The notes beneath the pieces were generated by a model that worked only from the letters and a program-made list of their open reading frames with translations, did not search any database and was not told the DNA's origin. A stretch of 46,768 nt of DNA. Origin: a virus. Location: the IMG/VR virus record IMGVR_UViG_3300022540_000463, positions 1 through 46,768 of that record; one strand, given 5' to 3'. The stretch's first letter is position 1, and the number at the start of each line of letters is the position of its first letter. The translations under genes were made by a program, and so were the position numbers. Positions 7,986 to 15,346 of this stretch are shown here, in pieces.

Positions 7986-8407
7986 CCGAAATACATAATT
8001 GGGACAATCTCATCATACATAAATGTTTTACGGACCCCAAAGGTATGTCGCGAATCAGGTTTTATTCCAATATCAACAAGAATATTTAATACTTCTTCAA
8101 CTACATCATCTGTTATTTCATCTTTGTCTATACACACCCTAACTGCAGAATCTTCCCCAATTTGAATAAATTCGTTAACAAAAATTTCACCCGAATTCAT
8201 TATTCGTTTTGCTTTTTCATTCAACCCCTCATCGGTTTGGTCCCAAGCTTTATCATACACACGTTCAAGATATTCAGATTTGAGTGTTACTATAGTTACA
8301 TCTTCAAACCACTCTCGTTCTGCTTCTGCTTCAAAGACAAGTTCGGGCCAATTGATTTTTGATATCTTTTCTTTCAGACTACGTTTGTTCATTAGCTGGT
8401 TCATCAT
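7982..8407 (-). CDS. Unknown small phage protein (141 aa)
   Basis: No family recognised. The start at 8407 is a double ATG preceded by a GAGAG ribosome site and overlaps the previous gene by 29 nt. The protein is acidic and soluble with alternating helix and strand; the C-terminal half (about 85-141, including DDVVEEVLNILVDIGIKPDS) looks like a small alpha/beta domain. It has no Cys cluster or nucleotide loop. It belongs to the short run of small genes transcribed from the promoter at 9029-9057. Confidence 0.6.
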   Translation of the reverse strand: MMNQLMNKRSLKEKISKINWPELVFEAEAEREWFEDVTIVTLKSEYLERVYDKAWDQTDEGLNEKAKRIMNSGEIFVNEFIQIGEDSAVRVCIDKDEITDDVVEEVLNILVDIGIKPDSRHTFGVRKTFMYDEIVPIMYFG

Positions 8408-8786
8408 TACTACTCTCTATTCGGTTTAATCGTTCTAACCGCATAATCATATCGGCTAATTTTTCATTATTTTTTCGTATCTTTTTCAAGTACAAATCTT
8501 TTTTTGGTTTAGTTTTTGCTGTATCAATTTTTTCTTTATACATTTTTGAAATTGTAACAAGACGCTGAACTTCTAGCAATACTAAATCTTTTATTGTTGG
8601 TTCAGTTGGAGGTGCTTTGTGGTCTATGTGACCAGGTGTCCCAACATTTACTACTTCATCATAAGTAATTTCTACTGGGTCATTGATAACGAGTTCAGGT
8701 TCGGGTGTTTTGTATACTCTACCTGGATGACTCTTTTCTTCTGCTTGCATAAAGATGCTATCTACTGTTTCTTTTTCTTCGCTCAT
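8379..8786 (-). CDS. Unknown small protein with C-terminal coiled coil (135 aa)
   Basis: No family recognised. The first 70 residues are Pro/Glu-rich and probably disordered; residues about 70-128 are strongly helical with Leu, Ile and Met at heptad-like spacing and many Lys, consistent with a coiled coil. The start overlaps the preceding gene by ATGA and the end overlaps the next gene, so translation is coupled. The function is unknown; a scaffold or adaptor role is only a guess. Confidence 0.6.
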   Translation of the reverse strand: MSEEKETVDSIFMQAEEKSHPGRVYKTPEPELVINDPVEITYDEVVNVGTPGHIDHKAPPTEPTIKDLVLLEVQRLVTISKMYKEKIDTAKTKPKKDLYLKKIRKNNEKLADMIMRLERLNRIESSNDEPANEQT

Positions 8787-9004
8787 ACTACCACCGTGTG
8801 ATTATCGCCTGCTGATTTAGTTGCAATTATTTCATTGCATCTGTCTATGCCTCTTTGCAGTTGTTGAAGCATAGGTAAGTTATTCATGTTCGCTGCTGTC
8901 ATTGCACGAGTTTGTAAAATTGAAAGCTGGTCATATAGTTCGTTGAGTTGCATTTCTTCCCAACGTTCAGCTTGAACTTCATTGTGGTTATTTTCTTCAG
9001 ACAT
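8783..9004 (-). CDS. Unknown small helical protein (73 aa)
   Basis: This short acidic protein has a central helix pair (WEEMQLNELYDQLSILQTRA, then NNLPMLQQLQRGIDRCNEII) and a flexible tail. It is the first gene behind the promoter at 9029-9057 and overlaps the following gene by 4 nt. The ribosome site (GGAGGA, 7 nt upstream) is strong. No family is recognised. Confidence 0.6.
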   Translation of the reverse strand: MSEENNHNEVQAERWEEMQLNELYDQLSILQTRAMTAANMNNLPMLQQLQRGIDRCNEIIATKSAGDNHTVVV

Positions 9005-9028
9005 ATAAAATCCTCCATATGGTATAGG

Positions 9029-9057
9029 ATTATATAGTATTTTGGGGGGTGAGTCAA
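9029..9057 (-). promoter_or_regulatory. Early sigma70-like promoter for the 9.0-8.0 kb small genes
   Basis: TTGACT (9052-9057) and TATAAT (9029-9034) lie 17 bp apart on the minus strand; predicted start near 9022, about 18 nt before the ATG at 9004. The spacer contains a C6 run. Confidence 0.8.
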
Positions 9058-9071
9058 CTAAAATTTAGTTG

Positions 9072-9605
9072 TTATTGAGGTAATCCAAATATTGCCAACC
9101 ATTGAACATTACCCGAAGTCCATAATTCATATGTTTGGGTTTCGTCTTCTGATTTCATTTTGTTTTTAGGAATATCTGTTCCTGCAAGAATATCTCTACG
9201 TATTTCAAGCTCATCTTTGACTTTATCATTTAACTTATACAACCAAAGTTCTTCATACGTGCCTTCTTCGTCTTTACGTTTGTACACGAGGTGAGCGCTT
9301 TTTACTTTGCGGATAACGCCTTGTTTGTTAGGATCTTCTGGTTCATCTTCTGGTTCATCTTCCATTCCCATATCAAGATCATCTTCTGGTTCATCTTCCA
9401 TTCCCATATCAAGATCATCTTCCATATCAAGATCATCTTCCGTATCAAGTTCGTCACCCATATCAAGATCATCTTCCTGATTTTCTGTAGATTCTTCTTC
9501 TTCAGGGGCAATGTTCATCATACGCTTACCCCACACAGTAGGAATCGCAGTTTCATCTAAATTGAGTTGAGTTAAATATTTTTTGAATGACAGTGGCTTA
9601 GCCAT
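9072..9605 (-). CDS. Acidic repeat protein, probable late (virion or head-core) protein
   Basis: The 177-aa protein has an N-terminal basic segment (LSFKKYLTQL), a very acidic middle (about residues 34-92) made of tandem DDLDMGMEDEPE-like repeats, and a C-terminal ordered domain (about 95-177, VIRKVKSAHLVYKRKDEEG...). It is read from a late promoter at 9633-9640. Acidic low-complexity regions and a late promoter suit a prohead core or internal head protein, but no family match is claimed. The acidic repeats are also direct DNA repeats, so copy number may vary between relatives. Confidence 0.65.
   Translation of the reverse strand: MAKPLSFKKYLTQLNLDETAIPTVWGKRMMNIAPEEEESTENQEDDLDMGDELDTEDDLDMEDDLDMGMEDEPEDDLDMGMEDEPEDEPEDPNKQGVIRKVKSAHLVYKRKDEEGTYEELWLYKLNDKVKDELEIRRDILAGTDIPKNKMKSEDETQTYELWTSGNVQWLAIFGLPQ
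9349..9420 (-). repeat. Two perfect 36-bp tandem repeats
   Basis: Unit 9349-9384 is repeated exactly at 9385-9420 and shorter variants continue to about 9480. Each unit encodes a 12-residue acidic block in frame (DDLDMGMEDEPE type), so slippage would change length without a frameshift. Confidence 0.9.
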
Positions 9606-9632
9606 ATAAATCTCCTAATACATATGATAATG

Positions 9633-9640
9633 TATTTATG
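9633..9640 (-). promoter_or_regulatory. T4-type late promoter (CATAAATA)
   Basis: CATAAATA on the minus strand lies 27 nt upstream of the ATG at 9605 with a GGAG ribosome site between. It is one half of a divergent late promoter pair with 9659-9666. Confidence 0.7.
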
Positions 9641-9658
9641 ACACTCACATTTTAGAGG

Positions 9659-9666
9659 TATAAATA
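9659..9666 (+). promoter_or_regulatory. T4-type late promoter (TATAAATA)
   Basis: A perfect TATAAATA on the plus strand lies 29 nt upstream of the ATG at 9696, with AAAAGGAA as ribosome site. It drives a single plus-strand gene within a minus-strand region. Confidence 0.8.
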
Positions 9667-9695
9667 GTACATACACCTAAAAGGAATAACCGAAT

Positions 9696-10154
9696 ATGGT
9701 AGCAAAGAAACGATCAAAACGCGGTAATCAAGTACCTCTCATAGTTGAACCACATCCAGCAGATTATGATGGTTACCCATTTATAACTCTAATACAATAC
9801 CGCGACCAACACGTTTTGTCAATTATAGACAATTCCACAGATAAAAATATAAAAGCATTTATTCTTGATTTGTGTGGACCTGAACGAGTAAACGAAGAAG
9901 TAATTATAAGTATAGCTGCTGAATGGTATGAAAAAAGTGAATTTAGTTATCCATTGTCTATTGAATTTTCAAGGAGAGGAATGTCTAATGATGTTTCTGG
10001 TATTCTTCGGACATATAATATAGATTTTGTCACTCGTGTAATTGGTCCTCTACCAAATTTTCCAATGGATGAGACGAAGAGTGTAAAGCGCCGTAGACGT
10101 AAAGCAATTTCTTCTAATATAGAAATCCACAAAAAAGTAGTGGTATTAAGATAA
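9696..10154 (+). CDS. Unknown late protein, basic ends (152 aa)
   Basis: No family recognised. The protein has basic N- and C-terminal tails (VAKKRSKRG and KSVKRRRRK) around an alpha/beta core with HVLSIIDNSTDKNIKAFIL and EVIISIAAEWYEKS. Basic tails suggest nucleic acid or acidic-partner contact, which is inference. It stands alone on the plus strand behind a perfect late promoter, and its stop codon directly abuts the stop of the converging gene (TAATTA at 10152-10157), leaving no room for a separate terminator. Confidence 0.65.
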   Translation: MVAKKRSKRGNQVPLIVEPHPADYDGYPFITLIQYRDQHVLSIIDNSTDKNIKAFILDLCGPERVNEEVIISIAAEWYEKSEFSYPLSIEFSRRGMSNDVSGILRTYNIDFVTRVIGPLPNFPMDETKSVKRRRRKAISSNIEIHKKVVVLR

Positions 10155-10718
10155 TTAGAACGTACTAATAAGTTCGTTTAAGTGATCCAGAATCCACGCA
10201 TCAGGATCACCAGTACGAGCTTTTTGAATACCATATGGCATATCACCACTGTTAGCAAAGTAATTATATAATTTATCATATAATGGACTTTCCATATCTA
10301 ATTCTTTTTTGTCTTGTTCAATAGCAACGATGTCTTTCTTTTCTGCATCTGAAAATTGAGTATTTGCAGCTTCGTTGATTTGATTATTTAATGATTTTAT
10401 TAAAGATTCCATTGGTTCTTTTCCTTCTTCGTATGCGAATTTGTTGCCTTCTTCTGTCAACTCACCCATATCATCTATGAGATTTGAATCTTTCATAATC
10501 TTCTCACCTTCTGGAGTTAATGCAGCATATCCATCACGGTATTCAATCAATCCAAGTTTGACTAATAAATCACGAGCTGTAACAAGTGCTCGTCCCTTTG
10601 ATATTTCTTCTGCAGCTAACACTTCTGTGGCTGAAGCAACAATTCTTGTCATCACCTTTTTCTGGTTTTCTGTTAGACGGACGGTAGTAAGAGTGCGTTT
10701 TTCGTTGATTATATTCAT
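10155..10718 (-). CDS. Winged-helix domain late protein (leaderless start)
   Basis: Residues about 12-72 form a winged helix: LTENQKKVMTRIVAS, then AEEISKGRALVTARDLLVKL, then a wing in LIEYRDGYAALTPEGEKIM. The rest is acidic and helical. I choose the ATG at 10718 (187 aa); a GTG start at 10751 is possible but would put the late promoter inside the gene. The promoter CATAAATA ends exactly 5 nt before this ATG, so the mRNA is predicted to begin at the start codon. The function is unknown; winged helices in phages serve both as regulators and as structural adaptors. Confidence 0.6.
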   Translation of the reverse strand: MNIINEKRTLTTVRLTENQKKVMTRIVASATEVLAAEEISKGRALVTARDLLVKLGLIEYRDGYAALTPEGEKIMKDSNLIDDMGELTEEGNKFAYEEGKEPMESLIKSLNNQINEAANTQFSDAEKKDIVAIEQDKKELDMESPLYDKLYNYFANSGDMPYGIQKARTGDPDAWILDHLNELISTF

Positions 10719-10723
10719 AGAAG

Positions 10724-10731
10724 TATTTATG
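10724..10731 (-). promoter_or_regulatory. T4-type late promoter 5 nt from an ATG
   Basis: CATAAATA on the minus strand, followed by CTTCT and then the ATG at 10718. T4 late transcripts start about 5-6 nt after this element, so the message would be leaderless. Confidence 0.6.
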
Positions 10732-10737
10732 ATAGTA

Positions 10738-11313
10738 TTATAATATCCCACCTTTGATTAAATGCAATTGCAATACAATCGTCAGAGCATACGATATTGC
10801 GTGACTTTTCTTAAAATAATACTGGTCATCATCAGGTTTTCTATATAATTCTTGTCTTATCAATTCTTTATTTTTTGGATATGCATTCAAAAGTTGTCGT
10901 TTTGCTGGTCTAATTAACGAAATTGCATCCGCTAATTCTTGCACAGATGTTGGTTTAACTATGCTCAATACTTTATAATGTCTGTGGATTTGAAATAGTT
11001 TACCAACAACTTCTTCATCTTGCAATAATGACCAATCTGGTTCTATTTTAACAAGAGCACGAATTTCATCTTTATTGTCAAAGTTATCAAGAATTGATAA
11101 GTGAAGGAAATCAATTTTAAAGTATCCTAACTCTTCTGCTTGTTCATATGGAATGGAAGCAAGTCCAGTTATTTTATCTTTTGGAATATGTTGGAAGTAT
11201 GCACCGACTGGATGTTTTTTGAGTTGTCCATCCTTAACCATAGAAGCACGAACTGCTTCATCAAAGTAGTCAAGAGGGTCAAAATCTGAGTTGAAATCAA
11301 TGTCAATATCCAT
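10738..11313 (-). CDS. DnaE-like DNA polymerase III alpha fragment B (catalytic half)
   Basis: This 191-aa protein matches the core of bacterial replicative polymerase DnaE, in order: MDIDIDF (1-7; compare PDFDVDF), KKHPVGAYFQHIPKDKITGL (32-51; compare KHAGGVVIAPTKITDF), AEELGYFKIDFLHLSILDNF (59-78; compare VKFDFLGLRTLTII), SIVKPTSVQELADAISLIRP (117-136) and FKKSHAISYAL (168-178; compare FNKSHSAAYAL). D4, D6 and D68 correspond to the catalytic Asp 401, 403 and 555 of E. coli DnaE, so all three are kept. The linking parts of the palm and fingers are greatly shortened and everything C-terminal is absent. It begins exactly where fragment A (24034-24576) ends. It has an early promoter and looks leaderless. 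Confidence 0.8.
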   Translation of the reverse strand: MDIDIDFNSDFDPLDYFDEAVRASMVKDGQLKKHPVGAYFQHIPKDKITGLASIPYEQAEELGYFKIDFLHLSILDNFDNKDEIRALVKIEPDWSLLQDEEVVGKLFQIHRHYKVLSIVKPTSVQELADAISLIRPAKRQLLNAYPKNKELIRQELYRKPDDDQYYFKKSHAISYALTIVLQLHLIKGGIL

Positions 11314-11319
11314 ACATTA

Positions 11320-11348
11320 ATTATACACGGATATTTTGGGTTAGACAA
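11320..11348 (-). promoter_or_regulatory. Early promoter for DnaE fragment B, start at the ATG
   Basis: TTGTCT (11343-11348) and TATAAT (11320-11325) are 17 bp apart on the minus strand. The ATG at 11313 begins 7 nt after the -10, the expected +1, and no ribosome site precedes it. The -10 sits in the loop of a 7-bp inverted repeat (11305-11311 with 11329-11335). Confidence 0.75.
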
Positions 11349-12971
11349 CTACACTGCTTGTAATGAGGTAATCGCTTGATTCTTAATAGTTTCAACTTCT
11401 TCATCAGTAGTAGCTGAACCTATATTCATTTTAGCTCGTAATCTAATTTCTTCTATTTGAGCATTTACTGCAATCCATTGTGATTTTCTTGCAAGAATAC
11501 CATCAACGACTTCATCAGTTGTTTTACCTGTTCCATTTACCTCTGCACGAAGGAGAGGAAATGTTGATAGTTCAGTTGCACCATCAGCAATATAATCTGT
11601 AGCTTCATCAACTTTTTCAGCATATAATGCTTCTTGACCAGGAACGATAGTATTAGTTTTAGCTCGTATTGTAGAAGCAACTTCATCTATTTCTTGTTTA
11701 GCCCATACCTTATGTTCATCAAGGTTGACTGGTACTGGTTCTGGAGCAGCAATTGGTTCTGGCTCTGGTAAATGTTTTTGTACTTCTATTGCAACTAAAT
11801 CTATAACAACTTGCTCATCAATAATTGCTGTAGTTGAAGTTTGAGGGAACCTATTAAAATATTCTTGAATTCCAACCGTAACTAAATGATTGACAGCTGC
11901 TTCATCAATAGTTTCAGCTATTGTATTAATCGGTGCGACAACAGGTATGTTTGCAATCTGTTCAGCAATCATTTTATTAACTGATTGGACATCTACTTCT
12001 GGTTTAGTAAGTTCTTGTCTTGTAATTTCATCTGCAACCAGTTGATTAACTACTTCAGCAGTCATTTCTGGTTGTGCAATTATTACTTCTGGTTGTTCAG
12101 TTGGTATTTTATCAAGCTCTGCAATGACTATTTCTGTAACTGTTTTTTCATCAAGAATTAGAGCATTGTCTCGTAAATGTTTTGCAACAAGATATTTGAC
12201 AGCTTCTTCATCAACCGTTTCAACTACAGTATTGATTGGTTCAAACTCAGGTATATTTGCAATCTGTTCAGCAATCATTTGATTGACTGATTGTACATTT
12301 ACTTCAGGCTTAGTAAGTTCTTGTCTTGTAATTTCATTAGCAATCATTTGATTAACTGACTGTTCGGTTACTTCAGGCTTAGTAAGTTCTTGTCTTGCAA
12401 TTTCATCAGCAATTAGTTGATTAACTATTTGTGTAGTCACTTCTGGTCTTTTATCAAATTCTGCAACAACTAATTTTTCAACTGTTTTTTCATCAAGAAT
12501 TGATGGTGGTGCTGGTGCACGGATTCGTAGTTCTTCTGCAACGAAATATCTAACCGCTTGTTCGTCAATCTTCTCAACTATACGATTGACTGGAGCGATA
12601 GTAGGTATATTTGCAATTTTCTCAGTAATCATTTCATTAACTGATTGTTTAGTTACTTCTGGTTTAGTAAGTTCTTGTCTTACAATTTCTTTGTTGATGA
12701 TTTTTTTAATATCATTTTCATTTATGGTTGGAGCAGGAGCTGGTTGTAATGCTAATCGTTTAGCAACTAACTTATTGACAGTTTCTTCATCCATAGTTGG
12801 CCGTAAAGCTAACTGTTTATCAATTAACCTATTCATAAGTGCAGGGTCAATTTCTTTAACAATTTCCTTTTCGACAATTTTTTCTTGGATGATAGCTTTA
12901 TCTTGAAGATGAATTATAATGTCATCTAATGAAATTCCAAGTTGTTCTAGCCGTATTGGTTTTTGTGCCAT
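11349..12971 (-). CDS. Repeat-rich tail-associated protein with DUF4376-like C-terminus
   Basis: The 540-aa protein has an N-terminal region (about 1-400) of degenerate 20-25-residue helical repeats of the form SVNQMIAxEIxRQELTKPEV and DEExVxxLVAxxL, repeated well over a dozen times. The C-terminal 120 residues (WAKQEIDEVAS..., FPLLRAEVNGTGKTTDEV, IEEIRLRAKMNI) resemble DUF4376-type domains found in phage tail and tail-fibre-associated proteins. It follows the 260-aa structural gene by 12 nt and shares its late promoter. It probably forms an extended helical rod or linker in or near the fibres. Both the repeat role and the domain name are tentative. Confidence 0.6.
   Translation of the reverse strand: MAQKPIRLEQLGISLDDIIIHLQDKAIIQEKIVEKEIVKEIDPALMNRLIDKQLALRPTMDEETVNKLVAKRLALQPAPAPTINENDIKKIINKEIVRQELTKPEVTKQSVNEMITEKIANIPTIAPVNRIVEKIDEQAVRYFVAEELRIRAPAPPSILDEKTVEKLVVAEFDKRPEVTTQIVNQLIADEIARQELTKPEVTEQSVNQMIANEITRQELTKPEVNVQSVNQMIAEQIANIPEFEPINTVVETVDEEAVKYLVAKHLRDNALILDEKTVTEIVIAELDKIPTEQPEVIIAQPEMTAEVVNQLVADEITRQELTKPEVDVQSVNKMIAEQIANIPVVAPINTIAETIDEAAVNHLVTVGIQEYFNRFPQTSTTAIIDEQVVIDLVAIEVQKHLPEPEPIAAPEPVPVNLDEHKVWAKQEIDEVASTIRAKTNTIVPGQEALYAEKVDEATDYIADGATELSTFPLLRAEVNGTGKTTDEVVDGILARKSQWIAVNAQIEEIRLRAKMNIGSATTDEEVETIKNQAITSLQAV
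11900..12700 (-). repeat. Degenerate in-frame repeats within the 540-aa protein gene
   Basis: A DNA block reading ggcttagtaagttcttgtct, or a close variant, recurs near 12000, 12305, 12370 and 12660, each followed by a related helical repeat. The pattern implies internal duplication. Confidence 0.75.
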
Positions 12972-12983
12972 TATGTTATCCTA

Positions 12984-13766
12984 TTATGGAACCTTAGGAA
13001 ATGGTTGATTTCTTTCTGTGGTAAATGATCCATCAGATTGATAATGAAAATCTACATACATCAAGATTGCATCACTACCAAAAGTATCATTTGTAGAATC
13101 ACGGAATATACGAAACATTATAATCGTATCTGGCTCAACATTTGTTCCATCAATTATGTTATTGATTGTAGGTGAACCAGTACCAAGTCCAGCTTCTATT
13201 AGGTGATGTATGTACTGAGCATCAGCAGCTTGTTCAAAATAAATTGTCGTAGAAGCTGGAAATGCTTCTTGATTATATCCCTTTGCAATAGTAAATTCTA
13301 ACCCCCAACGAACAAACCCAGTTGGTGCTGCATTATCATGTGTCCAGTGTATATGTGGATATAAATTTGTACCAATAACATAATCATGTAATATATGAAC
13401 ACTCGACCATGCTTGTTCAAGTGAAGTTGGATCAAATCCCCAACCTCTAATATTGTCACGTATTGTTACAAGATCGGGTGATGTTCCAGGAGCGCCGACG
13501 TCAATATTTGAAGCAGAAGCTAAATAATCATTCCACCCCCAATTTGTCCCTGTTGTGCTTTTTGGTTTTGAAATCCAATTTGTTCCATCAAATATATATT
13601 CACCACCAATATAAGTTACAAATGATGGGGATCCTCCAACGATATCCGTTGTTAAAAAAAACTGCTTGCCAGTGGCAGGTGCACCAGGAAAGGAAGTTCC
13701 AGATTCTAATATGTTCTCGAATGTGCTTTCGTCTACTTGAAATCCTGCAATTGGTGGTTGTGCCAT
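12984..13766 (-). CDS. Virion structural protein, fibre/receptor-binding type (260 aa)
   Basis: The N-terminus has a short module with EYIFDGTNWISKP, similar to the 'WxxxxWxS' display of other fibre genes here. The central part contains TNLYPHIHWTHDNAAPTGFV and RWGLEFTIAKGYN, a jelly-roll-like segment found in many phage tail proteins. It ends with SDAILMYVDFHYQSDG. It carries two GSP tripeptides. A perfect late promoter lies 27 nt upstream. It is probably a tip or collar component working with the neighbouring fibres; which one cannot be told from sequence. Confidence 0.65.
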   Translation of the reverse strand: MAQPPIAGFQVDESTFENILESGTSFPGAPATGKQFFLTTDIVGGSPSFVTYIGGEYIFDGTNWISKPKSTTGTNWGWNDYLASASNIDVGAPGTSPDLVTIRDNIRGWGFDPTSLEQAWSSVHILHDYVIGTNLYPHIHWTHDNAAPTGFVRWGLEFTIAKGYNQEAFPASTTIYFEQAADAQYIHHLIEAGLGTGSPTINNIIDGTNVEPDTIIMFRIFRDSTNDTFGSDAILMYVDFHYQSDGSFTTERNQPFPKVP

Positions 13767-13792
13767 TTATATATTCTCCATATTTTCTAATT

Positions 13793-13800
13793 ATTTATAT
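13793..13800 (-). promoter_or_regulatory. T4-type late promoter (TATAAATA)
   Basis: A perfect TATAAATA on the minus strand, 27 nt upstream of the ATG at 13766, with a GGAG ribosome site between. It lies in the gap after the 507-aa fibre gene. Confidence 0.8.
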
Positions 13801-13801
13801 A

Positions 13802-15325
13802 TTATCCGAACCCGTAGAATTCTACATCATCATTCAATGCTGGAGTTTGTCCAGCATTGAATGTAACTGTATTTGGTGCAGTTATAGTGTATGCTTTACC
13901 TGATCCTTCAACTTGTTTAATACCATTAACAAATACCATTATTGATGCTTCTCCTGGTGGAGAACCAGCTGGATCAGTGAAACTGAAAGCTGTAGTATAT
14001 GCTACAGGAATTTCTGGTGAGCCACCAACACCTGTTCCAGCTTGCAAATCATAATCTGGAAGAGTTGTTTTGTTATCAACGTATTGTTTCGTTGCAGCTT
14101 CAAGTGGTTGTGCAGGGTCAATTGCAAGTGTGACAACACCGCTTCCTGCTACAGTAACATTACCTGTAAATAATGAATCACCAAGAACATCAAAAGGAAC
14201 TGAAGGTGCTACATTAATACCAACTCTGTCAGACCCTGCATCAACATAAAGTGTATCAGTATCAACAAGTAAATTGTTAAGTATTTGAACATTATCATTT
14301 GCATCAACTGCAAGAAGATTACTAGTACCAGCAACGTCTTTAATAAGCAAAGTTGCTGAAGCAACATTGTTCCCTTTAAGCTCCCAAGTAACACCAGTCG
14401 CATCTGTGCGCAAAACTGCTCCACCAACTGCTTTAATACCTTTTGCATTTGCAAATTGTAAGTCATTTGAAAATTGATTATCTAATGTAGTTCCAGTTTG
14501 TTTAAATGAGTTTGTAGTTGATGTGTGACCATCGTGTTCAACACGAAGACGTTCACTTCCAGTTGCAGACAAAACTCTGAAAATTGAATCTGCAGAAGCA
14601 GGATCTATTAATGTACGAAGAGCAGCACCAACATCAGGATAAGATGAATCGCTACCAGAGATAACAACATCAGCCGAAGCTGGTGAGCCAGTACCATTTG
14701 GATTTTCTGGATCAGTTAATATTAATGATCCTGATGATGCCAACGAGACACTAGAAGACCATCCAGATAATGTATACCGATAAAGTGTTTCATCTATTGT
14801 GTTAAACCATTGTTGTCCAATAATAGGATTTGAAGGTGCAGTGCTATTAGCAAAGTTTTCCAATAAATGGACTGAACTTTCTAACATTGCGATACCATAA
14901 TTTAAGTAACCGCGACCAGGAATTAATAATGATGTAGCTTCTTCTGCACCAGGAATTGAATATTTAATTTGTCCAAGTGGTAATGCATCTGAAGTTATTT
15001 GTCCAGTTTCTACAACTGGTATTGTTGTACGATTTGTTCCTGCACTATATGTGCTTCCAACAAGCGGAGAACCACTACCCAAAACAGTATACGTTCCATT
15101 ATTTGGTAACGCAGGGCTTCCAGCAACACCAGTATTCTCTACTGTAAATGTTTGTCCTGGAACGAAACGATAAGTTAAATCACCAGCAAGTTCAAATGAA
15201 GCTCCTATATTGGTTACTTGAATTCGTCTTGGAATTGATAGATTACCAGGACCATTACTTTCTAATGGATAAACATTAAAAGTCGTAACTCCATCTGAAA
15301 GTGTGATTGTGTAAATATCGGCCAT
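13802..15325 (-). CDS. Tail-fibre-like protein, paralogue 1 (507 aa)
   Basis: The N-terminal 180 residues match the module shared with the genes at 15347 and 17796: a YTITLSDGVTTFNVYPLE strand, ESNGPGNLSIPRR, LLIPGRGYLNYG, LLENFANSTAPSNP and IGQQWFNT. The middle has beta-helix-like fibre sequence (DNVQILNNLLVDTDTLYVD) and the classic AATKQYVDN fibre motif (about 405-413). The C-terminus (ASIMVFVNGIKQVEG... VTFNAGQTPALNDDVEFYGFG) is a small beta domain of phage fibre tips. It contains five GSP tripeptides. It is 21 nt downstream of the 778-aa gene, so both are read from the late promoter at 17714. Confidence 0.8.
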   Translation of the reverse strand: MADIYTITLSDGVTTFNVYPLESNGPGNLSIPRRIQVTNIGASFELAGDLTYRFVPGQTFTVENTGVAGSPALPNNGTYTVLGSGSPLVGSTYSAGTNRTTIPVVETGQITSDALPLGQIKYSIPGAEEATSLLIPGRGYLNYGIAMLESSVHLLENFANSTAPSNPIIGQQWFNTIDETLYRYTLSGWSSSVSLASSGSLILTDPENPNGTGSPASADVVISGSDSSYPDVGAALRTLIDPASADSIFRVLSATGSERLRVEHDGHTSTTNSFKQTGTTLDNQFSNDLQFANAKGIKAVGGAVLRTDATGVTWELKGNNVASATLLIKDVAGTSNLLAVDANDNVQILNNLLVDTDTLYVDAGSDRVGINVAPSVPFDVLGDSLFTGNVTVAGSGVVTLAIDPAQPLEAATKQYVDNKTTLPDYDLQAGTGVGGSPEIPVAYTTAFSFTDPAGSPPGEASIMVFVNGIKQVEGSGKAYTITAPNTVTFNAGQTPALNDDVEFYGFG

Positions 15326-15346
15326 TTTTTATTAATCCTTTATTAA

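Noticed and set aside
9302-9511. 69-aa minus-strand frame with KMILIWEWK repeats
   Set aside because: An alternative frame of the acidic tandem repeats; the repeat in the real gene explains it.
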